From Nitrospirota bacterium (GTDB lineage: Bacteria > Nitrospirota > Thermodesulfovibrionia > Thermodesulfovibrionales > JdFR-88), in NCBI GenBank assembly GCA_021825785.1, contig JAKAGP010000135.1, positions 1 through 5,928 of the forward strand: DNA of 5,928 nt. The letters are read 5' to 3'. This document shows positions 1 through 4,976 of this stretch, piece by piece. A program made the position numbers and the translations under genes. A model generated the notes under the pieces. It was not told the DNA's origin and made no database searches. It was given only the letters and a program-made list of their open reading frames with translations. The stretch's first letter is position 1, and the number at the start of each line of letters is the position of its first letter.

Positions 1-77
1 AACTGTCATGTCCAAGCCAATGTATGTTCTCAATCACGGGGAAAATTCCTGCCTTTCTCCAGGTTCGCGGCTCCTGG

Positions 78-107
78 AAGACATTATATCAAAAGACATT
101 GTATCAG
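78..107. repeat. 15-base tandem direct repeat, possible operator
   Basis: Two adjacent 15-base units match at 13 of 15 positions, sharing AAGACATTRTATCA (78-92 and 93-107). The pair lies about 70-100 bases upstream of the -10 motif of the ClC gene. Tandem units of this size can be binding sites for a regulator contacting one face of the helix, but 15 bases is not a whole number of helical turns, so this is only a suggestion. The units also contain the minus-strand -10-like motif. Confidence 0.45.
83..91 (-). promoter_or_regulatory. Extended -10 motif on the minus strand
   Basis: Read on the minus strand, the first repeat unit gives TGATATAAT, an exact extended -10 (TGnTATAAT). The second unit gives TGATACAAT, a one-base variant 15 bases away. 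I find no good -35 at the expected spacing. It could start a transcript leaving the left edge of the window, but no gene for it is visible, so the call is weak. Confidence 0.25.
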
Positions 108-175
108 AAGGGGTTTTCGTAAAAAAATCAAAAAGTCAAAAAACTTTCGGACCTGCCCGGGTCAATTTTTCCCGG

Positions 176-184
176 TGTTATAAT
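176..184 (+). promoter_or_regulatory. Extended -10 promoter motif for the ClC gene
   Basis: TGTTATAAT matches the extended -10 consensus (TGn followed by TATAAT at 179-184). No TTGACA-like -35 is visible 17 bases upstream, where the sequence is CCCGGG, but extended -10 promoters often do without one. Transcription would begin near base 191, leaving a leader of about 50 bases before the ATG at 240. This argues against an ATG at 182-185, which overlaps the -10 itself. Confidence 0.45.
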
Positions 185-239
185 GATAAGTTATGTTTTT
201 GTCTTTTTGCTTTCAAATAAATGCTTTCCAAAAAGTGCG

Positions 240-2033
240 ATGAGTTCAGTTAGCTCCTCCGGCCAGCGGGAGACCAGCAAACTCGCTGAACTTGCCGCTC
301 TGCTTAAAAAATTCCATATGCAGGAGCACACGGCCCTGATCATCCTGTCCGCGCTGGTGGGTGTTTGTGCCGGTCTTGCCAATGTACTTTTCCGCAGTAC
401 CATGAATTTTGTCCACCAGCTTTTTTTCATCCATGTGGCTAACCTTCTGGAGATAAACCGTGGGGGGACATATAGAGTTCTTTTGCCCCTTCTGCCCATG
501 GCCGGTGCGCTGCTTCTGATCCCGCTTTCCAAGGCCTTTCCTGGCGACGTGAACGGCTACGGGTTCCCGAAATTCATTGAGCTTGTGAACATCAGGGGCG
601 GGGTGATCAGGATCAGAAACATCTTTCTGAAAATTATCGCCCCTGCGCTCACGATAGGCACCGGAGGGTCGGCCGGCATCGAGGGCCCCATCGCGATAAT
701 CGGAGGCACGATAGGCTCCGGCACCGGGCAGCTCTTCAGGGCCTCCGGAAGCAGGATGAAGCTTCTGATAGCGGCGGGTTCCGCAGGGGCAATAGCCGCC
801 ACCTTCAATGCCCCTATCGCCGGGGTGATGTTCGCGATAGAAATAGTTCTCCTTGGAAATTACGAGATCTCTTCGTTTGCCGCAATAGTCATATCCTCGG
901 GGATGGCCACGGTCGTATCCAGGGCGTTTTACGGCTCAAATCCGGCCTTCAGGGTCCCAGAGTACCAGCTAAGGAGCATGGCGGAGATACCGCTATATAT
1001 GATATTCGGGGTCCTGACCGGTTTTCTGGCAGTTATGTATATCAAGGTTTTCCACGGCGTGAAGGACGAATTTGAAAAGCTCAGGATAAACCCGCAGCTC
1101 AAGCCCGTGCTCGGCGCCTTTATAATAGGATCATTTGCCATCTTTCTTCCGCAGATCATGGGAAACGGCTACGACATTATCGATCATGCCCTGATTGGCA
1201 AGATAATCTTCCCGCTGATGGCCGTTCTTATCTTTTTAAAGCTTATGGCCACCGCCATAACCATTGGTTCCGGCGGGGCAGGGGGTGTCTTTGCCCCATC
1301 GCTTTTCATTGGCGCCATGGCGGGGGGCAGCTATGGTTATCTGGTCAATTGGCTGTTTCCGGCCTACACCGCATCTCCCGGGGCGTATGCGACTGTTGGC
1401 ATCGGGGCTTTTCTGGCTGCCGCCACCCACGCTCCGCTTACCGGGATTTTCCTTCTTTTCGAGATGACCGGCAATTACAAGATCATAATCCCTCTCATGT
1501 TCTCGTCCATTATCGGCACCCTTATAGCAAAGAGGATCTACCCTGATTCCATAGATACCGTCGATATAACGAAAAAAGGGATAAAGATACACATGGGCAG
1601 GGAAGCGGCCATTATGAGCAGCATAAAAGTGGCGGATATAATGAGGGCGGATTTCATCACGGCCAAAGAAGAGGCCACTTTGGACGATGTTATTTCTGAG
1701 ATGATAAATCAGGAGAAATTCTACATTCCGGTGGTGGACTCCGCCGGGCTCATGAAAGGCATTATTTCTTTCCAGGATGTAAGGCCGGTGCTCCTGGAAG
1801 AAGAGGTGAAGACTATCGTCCGCGCCGGGCAGGTGGCAACAGACGAGGTGATAGTGCTTTACCCGGAAGAAAACCTGAACACCGCGATCGAGAGGTTTTC
1901 TTTGAAGGATATCGATGAAATACCCGTTGTAAAAAGGGACAACCCAAAAATGGTGATCGGGATGGTCAGCAGGAGGGATGTAATATCGGCCTATAACAAA
2001 GAGGTGCTAAAAAGGGCCACACCCGCCCCGTAA
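240..2033 (+). CDS. ClC-family anion channel/transporter with C-terminal CBS domain pair
   Basis: An inner-membrane ClC protein of 597 residues that moves chloride or another small anion, as a channel or anion/proton exchanger. Numbered from the ATG at 240, it shows the ClC signature regions: GYGFP (106-110, in place of GSGIP), GIEGP with the gating glutamate E148, FNAPIAG near 189, GVFAP (349-353) and the NY pair with tyrosine 413 in the pore region. Two CBS domains follow (about 462-516 and 527-584); in this family they are cytoplasmic and often bind adenine nucleotides. The position that holds the internal proton glutamate in E. coli ClC (E203) is isoleucine here. I chose base 240 over the in-frame ATG at 183 because 183 lies inside the -10 motif and adds an atypical hydrophobic leader; neither start has a clear ribosome binding site. 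The gene stands alone on its strand and converges on the nagA-like gene. The family call is secure; the transported ion is not known. Confidence 0.95.
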   Translation: MSSVSSSGQRETSKLAELAALLKKFHMQEHTALIILSALVGVCAGLANVLFRSTMNFVHQLFFIHVANLLEINRGGTYRVLLPLLPMAGALLLIPLSKAFPGDVNGYGFPKFIELVNIRGGVIRIRNIFLKIIAPALTIGTGGSAGIEGPIAIIGGTIGSGTGQLFRASGSRMKLLIAAGSAGAIAATFNAPIAGVMFAIEIVLLGNYEISSFAAIVISSGMATVVSRAFYGSNPAFRVPEYQLRSMAEIPLYMIFGVLTGFLAVMYIKVFHGVKDEFEKLRINPQLKPVLGAFIIGSFAIFLPQIMGNGYDIIDHALIGKIIFPLMAVLIFLKLMATAITIGSGGAGGVFAPSLFIGAMAGGSYGYLVNWLFPAYTASPGAYATVGIGAFLAAATHAPLTGIFLLFEMTGNYKIIIPLMFSSIIGTLIAKRIYPDSIDTVDITKKGIKIHMGREAAIMSSIKVADIMRADFITAKEEATLDDVISEMINQEKFYIPVVDSAGLMKGIISFQDVRPVLLEEEVKTIVRAGQVATDEVIVLYPEENLNTAIERFSLKDIDEIPVVKRDNPKMVIGMVSRRDVISAYNKEVLKRATPAP

Positions 2034-2037
2034 GGAT

Positions 2038-2952
2038 TTAATCTAAAAACCCCATATAGCGAAGCGGGTTTTTCCTGCCCCAAAGCTCTATCATTTTTTC
2101 TTCCACTCCGAATGTTTTTTCAAGCATCCGGGCGCATTCGGAAATCGTTTTGCCCCCGCCGGCAAGAAGCGATCCATTTATATATACAGGCTTTCCCTTG
2201 CCTGCGCCTTTCACGGCGTCCGATACAAGGATTATCCTGTCAGGGGCTTTGACCTTGAGGACCAGCGCCAGGGTCTCCAGGCTTAAATGCACGCCATCGG
2301 CAATGAGTTCAACATAAAGGGCATCATCGAGGAGGGCGAAACCGGCCAGTCCCGGCTCCCTGTGATGGAAAGGGCGCATGGCGTTAAACAGGTGGGTTAT
2401 ACCTGTGGCCCCCGCCTTTTTTCCTTCGCTGGCCTCCTTGAAAGTAGCATCCGAATGGCCCATATTGACCCTGATGCCAAGTTCCGAGCATCTTTCGATC
2501 AGCTTCAGTGCCCCCTTGATTTCGGGGGCGATCGTGATGATTTTTATGATGTCTTCGAAACCCTTTATAAGCGCTTTCAGGTTCGAAAGCGTTGGCCTTT
2601 TAAAGCTTGCCCTATCGAGAGCGCCGCATTTTTCTGGATTTAAAAAAGGCCCTTCAAGGTTCACGCCCCCGATCGTAAGGCTTCTGTTCATCGCCTCCGA
2701 AACGGCCCTCATCTGGCCCCGCATGGTCTCCGTGTCCGCGGGATAGATGGCGGGGTAGATAAGGCCGGTCCCCTTTTTTTCATGCATGCGCGCAATCTTA
2801 AGGATCGACCCCGGATCATTTGTCCTTGTATCATAAGCGCCCATCCCGTGCGCATGGAGATCGACGAATGAGACTTTTTTAACCTTTTTGTTTTTCAGTT
2901 TTTTATCAGCCGGATTTCTTCGCATGTGTTTTTGCTTTTTCTTTTTTTTCAT
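2038..2952 (-). CDS. NagA-like amidohydrolase (minimal N-acetylglucosamine-6-phosphate deacetylase fold)
   Basis: A 304-residue cytoplasmic metal-dependent hydrolase of the NagA branch of the amidohydrolase superfamily. NagA removes acetate from N-acetylglucosamine-6-phosphate in amino-sugar and peptidoglycan recycling. Visible active-site elements are HAH (H33, H35), LEGPF with E100, MGHSDAT with H166, THLFNAM with H187, ADGVHL with H222, and LVSDA with catalytic D245. Usual NagA proteins are about 380 residues with a small beta-sandwich built from both ends. Here that part is missing: the HxH motif is preceded only by a lysine-rich stretch of about 28 residues, and the protein stops near the NPxRxxG motif (N295) that normally precedes the last beta strands. 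The start is uncertain. ATG at 2952 and ATG at 2925 are both in frame, inside the end of the phosphoesterase gene, and neither has a good ribosome binding site. Superfamily and NagA-like motifs are clear; the exact substrate is inferred and could be another N-acetylated sugar. Confidence 0.85.
   Translation of the reverse strand: MKKKKKQKHMRRNPADKKLKNKKVKKVSFVDLHAHGMGAYDTRTNDPGSILKIARMHEKKGTGLIYPAIYPADTETMRGQMRAVSEAMNRSLTIGGVNLEGPFLNPEKCGALDRASFKRPTLSNLKALIKGFEDIIKIITIAPEIKGALKLIERCSELGIRVNMGHSDATFKEASEGKKAGATGITHLFNAMRPFHHREPGLAGFALLDDALYVELIADGVHLSLETLALVLKVKAPDRIILVSDAVKGAGKGKPVYINGSLLAGGGKTISECARMLEKTFGVEEKMIELWGRKNPLRYMGFLD
2045..2073. terminator. Possible bidirectional terminator hairpin
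   Basis: AAAAACCC (2045-2052) pairs perfectly with GGGTTTTT (2066-2073) across a 13-base loop, giving a stem with A and T runs on its outer sides on both strands. Only 4 bases separate the two convergent stop codons, so a shared terminator would have to lie inside a coding end, as this one does (last codons of the nagA-like gene). The GC part of the stem is only three pairs, so termination strength is doubtful. Confidence 0.4.
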
Positions 2953-3409
2953 AAGGCGGGTTTTTGGAGATGTCCTTCAGTTTTTTTGGGGTGAGCATCG
3001 GGGCGATCTTGAAGCCAGGGTGCGCGTATTCGTCATTTCTTTTTATCAGGAGCCAGCCCTTGGGCGACCTGCCCCCTTTCATTTCGGCAAGCGCGAACCG
3101 GCCTTTCAGTTTCTTCCCGTGGAGCATGAATTCAATTACGCCTTCTTCCGGGCTGCCTTTTTCGATCTCGAACCTGCCGGTGTCCCAGATGATGACCTCG
3201 CCCGCCCCGTACTGGCCCTCAGGGATTACGCCTTCCCATCCGCCGTATGACAGCGGGTGGTCATCCACCATCACGGCAAGTCTTTTGTCCGCGGGGTCCA
3301 TAGAGGGCCCTTTGGGCACGGCCCAGCTTTTTAGCACGCCTTCCATTTCAAGCCTGAAATCATAATGAAGGTGGGTCGCGTGGTGTTCATGCACTACGAA
3401 TATTGCCAT
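2906..3409 (-). CDS. Stand-alone LigD-type 3'-phosphoesterase domain protein
   Basis: A 167-residue protein made essentially of the phosphoesterase (PE) domain found at one end of bacterial LigD. There it trims 3'-phosphate and 3'-ribonucleotide ends during Ku-dependent end joining. The family signature is plain: H9, H15-Y-D17-F-R19, SWAVPKGPS (28-36), R43, DDHPLSY with H51, EGVIPEGQYGAG (59-70), LHGKKLKG (96-103) and WLLIKRNDEYA (119-129). By my alignment, H9, H15, D17, R19 and H51 match the P. aeruginosa LigD residues H42, H48, D50, R52 and H84. Two other contacts differ (H7 for Q40, D49 for E82). The protein begins only eight residues before the first catalytic histidine, and an in-frame stop just upstream fixes this start. 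The tail (about 141-167) is lysine-rich, perhaps for nucleic acid contact. No Ku, ligase or polymerase gene is in view. Stand-alone PE proteins are known in bacteria and archaea; the role in this operon is unclear. Confidence 0.92.
   Translation of the reverse strand: MAIFVVHEHHATHLHYDFRLEMEGVLKSWAVPKGPSMDPADKRLAVMVDDHPLSYGGWEGVIPEGQYGAGEVIIWDTGRFEIEKGSPEEGVIEFMLHGKKLKGRFALAEMKGGRSPKGWLLIKRNDEYAHPGFKIAPMLTPKKLKDISKNPPYEKKEKAKTHAKKSG
2942..2949 (-). other. A8 homopolymer in the phosphoesterase/NagA overlap
   Basis: On the minus strand the first codons of the nagA-like gene contain eight consecutive A. The same run is read in another frame by the phosphoesterase gene (codons for K155-K156). 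The nagA-like frame is +1 relative to the phosphoesterase frame, so removing one A would join the two genes in frame through a lysine-rich linker. Runs of this length are known sites of polymerase slippage. Whether it acts here is unknown. Confidence 0.4.
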
Positions 3410-3418
3410 TTTTAATTT

Positions 3419-3439
3419 GAACCTGTCTCAAACAGGTTC
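3419..3439. other. Perfect 8-base-pair hairpin between resB and the phosphoesterase gene
   Basis: GAACCTGT (3419-3426) and ACAGGTTC (3432-3439) form a perfect inverted repeat with a 5-base loop. It lies 10 bases before the phosphoesterase ATG on the minus strand. No T run follows on that strand, so it is not a standard intrinsic terminator. As RNA it could limit ribosome access or stabilise the upstream part of the transcript; as DNA it could be a protein site. Both are guesses. Confidence 0.4.
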
Positions 3440-3492
3440 TTACTCCTGTCCTGTTTTTATTTTTACAGGTTCTTATTCATGTCTTGTTTTCA
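3432..3492. repeat. Imperfect 33-base-period tandem duplication at the resB 3' end
   Basis: Bases 3432-3459 and 3465-3492 match at 24 of 28 positions with a 33-base period. The 3465-3492 copy holds the last resB codons and stop (3473-3475). The other lies downstream in the intergenic gap and keeps an equivalent TAA. This looks like a tandem duplication of the gene's tail that has since diverged. The ACAGGTTC element at the start of each copy also forms one arm of the adjacent hairpin. Confidence 0.6.
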
Positions 3493-4180
3493 GCAGTACA
3501 AGCATTATGGTTCCCACTGTAAAGAGTATACCTCCAAAAAGCGCCCATATTGCGCCTGGCTCCCGGCTTACTTCGATAAAGGCCGAGGGGAAAGGCTCCG
3601 TCATGACCTCCTGCAGGTAAAAACCGTACCCCCGGAAAAAGAGCGGATGATTGGGGGCAAGCACCCCGTGCCTGATGACATTTCCTCCTGAAAGTATATC
3701 TATCCCGGCATAGGGTTTTTGCCCTGGTTCCACTTTATTAAGATGAATATCGAATCCGGGGAGCCTGGCTGATTCGCCCTGCGCCAGTTGCCCTGTAATT
3801 TTAGAGGCCCCAAGCGAACTCATCAGATGGGCCATCAGGATCAAAAGAAATCCCGCGTGAATGATCTGGGGGCTTAGCATTGTGATGAGGCCGCCCTTTT
3901 TGCGCCTTAGCGATTCCACGCTGCAAAAAACCGTATTTATGGCCAGAAGCACCAGAAAGAAGATAGCCGCCCAAAGCCAGAATGTGAGCGCAAAGGGGCC
4001 TTGGAGCAACCAGACGAACAGGGGGAATTCCCCGCTCATCGCGCCCATCACCTCCCTGTTTACGGCCAGAAAATAGGAGCCCGCAAAAAGGGCGGCTATT
4101 TCAAGGCCAAGCAGCCATACGGCCAGCCTTTGGGATATCAATGCCTCCCATACGGTTTTTCTGAGCTTTGAAAATACCAT
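3473..4180 (-). CDS. resB: ResB/Ccs1-like cytochrome c biogenesis protein (short form)
   Basis: A 235-residue membrane protein of System II cytochrome c maturation. ResB (Ccs1) pairs with CcsA/ResC to carry heme out across the cytoplasmic membrane and present it to CXXCH motifs of apocytochromes. Four membrane segments are visible (about 19-39, 62-86, 104-124, 209-229), with an outside loop of about 85 residues between the third and fourth. Family-like stretches include the SxxLAxxLL-type first helix, LLAINTVFCS (78-87), the IIHAG third helix with H108, GQLAQGES followed by LPGFDI, and GYGFYLQE (184-191). Typical ResB proteins run to about 450 residues because of a larger outside domain; this is the short form. 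It starts 11 bases after the ccsA stop, behind an A-rich leader with no Shine-Dalgarno sequence, so translation may depend on coupling to ccsA. The adjacent ccsA strongly supports the call. Confidence 0.88.
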   Translation of the reverse strand: MVFSKLRKTVWEALISQRLAVWLLGLEIAALFAGSYFLAVNREVMGAMSGEFPLFVWLLQGPFALTFWLWAAIFFLVLLAINTVFCSVESLRRKKGGLITMLSPQIIHAGFLLILMAHLMSSLGASKITGQLAQGESARLPGFDIHLNKVEPGQKPYAGIDILSGGNVIRHGVLAPNHPLFFRGYGFYLQEVMTEPFPSAFIEVSREPGAIWALFGGILFTVGTIMLVLLKTRHE

Positions 4181-4191
4181 TTATTTTTTTA

Positions 4192-4965
4192 TTAAAAAGT
4201 ATGGGAGCTTTTCATGAGGAGCCCCACCCCAAGATATGTGAACAGTACCAGTATGAAGCCTGCCGTCCCGGCTATAGCGGTCCTTTTTCCGTACCATCCC
4301 GGCCGCAGCCGCAGATGCAGATAAAGACTGTAAAACAGCCAGACTATCGAGGTCCAGAGTTCCTTCGCCGTCCAAAGCCAGTAAGTGCCCCAGGCAAGAT
4401 ATGCCCATACGCCTCCGGCTATCATCGCAACGGAGAAAAGGAGATACCCTGTAAGTATGAAGCGGTACTGGCTTTTCTCAATTCCCGCTTTGTTTTTATC
4501 AATAGAGCCATCAGGCCGTTCCAAATTTAAAAAATATAAAATCCCGAGCACCCCTCCTATGCCGAAAAAGGCGTATGAGAAAAAGGAGAGCCCCACGTGC
4601 AGTTCAAACCAGTAGGTGCTCAGCACGGGGGGAAGGGCGCCTGAAAAGGGCTTGGCCAACATGGCTGAGACACTGAAAAGAGCGGCCAGCGCCCCGATAA
4701 GGACACGGTACATCTTTATCTTCCCCGGTTCCGCGTGGAAAAAGGCGGAAAACCCGGCAAGACTCGCGGAAAGAAATATCAGGGTATCATGCGGGCCCAC
4801 AAGCGGGACCCTGCCTATCATGGCGCCCCTTGCCAAAAGATATGCCGCCTGCGCCAGGCATCCGGCATAAAGGAAACGCCTGTTAAAAATTCCCGCCAGG
4901 TAGAGAGGCAGCGCCGCCCAGGCCCAAAAAAACCATATAGGGCTCATTGCGCCTCCGGGGCTCAT
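4192..4965 (-). CDS. ccsA: CcsA/ResC-type cytochrome c assembly protein
   Basis: A 257-residue, mostly hydrophobic protein of the CcmC/CcmF/CcsA heme-handling family, partner of ResB in System II. The tryptophan-rich WWD region is at 187-202 (W187, W192, W196, W198), and the conserved K201-E202 follows. Expected heme-ligand histidines are H123 (FELHVGLSF), H217 (LYLHLR) and H255 (near the C-terminus, MKSSHTF). GPHDTL (57-62) corresponds to the N-terminal motif that is often NxYESL. About eight membrane segments fit. The WWD core reads WLWTAKE instead of the common WxWDPKE, so Asp and Pro are replaced by Thr and Ala. The gene overlaps glcD by ATGA (4962-4965). A second in-frame ATG at 4947 has an equally good GGAGG site, so the true start could be either. 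A heme-handling function is likely; the effect of the Asp change is unknown. Confidence 0.93.
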   Translation of the reverse strand: MSPGGAMSPIWFFWAWAALPLYLAGIFNRRFLYAGCLAQAAYLLARGAMIGRVPLVGPHDTLIFLSASLAGFSAFFHAEPGKIKMYRVLIGALAALFSVSAMLAKPFSGALPPVLSTYWFELHVGLSFFSYAFFGIGGVLGILYFLNLERPDGSIDKNKAGIEKSQYRFILTGYLLFSVAMIAGGVWAYLAWGTYWLWTAKELWTSIVWLFYSLYLHLRLRPGWYGKRTAIAGTAGFILVLFTYLGVGLLMKSSHTF

Positions 4966-4976
4966 CGCCCCTCCGG
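4941..4976 (-). repeat. 18-base tandem duplication carrying two ribosome-binding-site/start-codon units
   Basis: Two adjacent 18-base units (4976-4959 and 4958-4941 on the minus strand) match at 16 of 18 positions. Each contains CCGGAGG, then four bases, then ATGAGCC, that is, a strong Shine-Dalgarno sequence at good spacing followed by an ATG and an overlapping TGA in the other frame. The glcD stop is used in the first unit. Because 18 is a multiple of three, both ATGs are in the ccsA frame, giving the repeated start of MSPGGA then MSPIWF. Confidence 0.75.

Larger units (their letters stand above)
1..239. other. Non-coding leader upstream of the ClC gene
   Basis: I see no convincing gene in this stretch. 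A plus-strand reading frame of 70 codons (8-220) runs through it, but its product resembles no family I know, it lacks a ribosome binding site, and it runs past the ClC promoter motif, so I treat it as chance. The stretch holds a 15-base tandem repeat (78-107), an extended -10 motif on each strand (83-91 minus, 176-184 plus), and small inverted repeats: TCCAGG/CCTGGA at 58-63 and 73-78, and CCGGG/CCCGG around 157-175. It reads as an intergenic control region. Whether a divergent gene lies to the left cannot be seen. Confidence 0.55.

Noticed and set aside
8..220. Plus-strand reading frame of 70 codons before the ClC gene
   Set aside because: It has no recognisable domain or ribosome binding site, it crosses the -10 motif at 176-184, and its end overlaps the ClC leader. 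It most likely arises by chance.
183..239. Upstream ATG at 183 as the ClC start
   Set aside because: It lies inside the TATAAT box and would add 19 hydrophobic or atypical residues. ATG at 240 gives a normal short cytoplasmic N-terminus. Neither has a strong ribosome binding site, so some doubt remains.
1236..1592. Minus-strand reading frame of 118 codons inside the ClC gene
   Set aside because: It is antisense to the conserved ClC pore region and has no recognisable content.
2287..3365. Several plus-strand reading frames of 118-133 codons opposite the nagA-like and phosphoesterase genes
   Set aside because: The minus-strand genes have complete catalytic motifs throughout; the opposite frames look like mirror images of coding sequence.
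3419..3439. Hairpin as an intrinsic terminator for the cytochrome genes
   Set aside because: On the minus strand it is followed by an A-rich stretch and the next start codon rather than a T run, so I list it only as a hairpin of unknown role.
3417..3620. Plus-strand frame with an 11-residue repeated stretch
   Set aside because: The repeat comes from the 33-base duplication of the resB tail, and the frame then runs antisense through resB. It is not a protein repeat.
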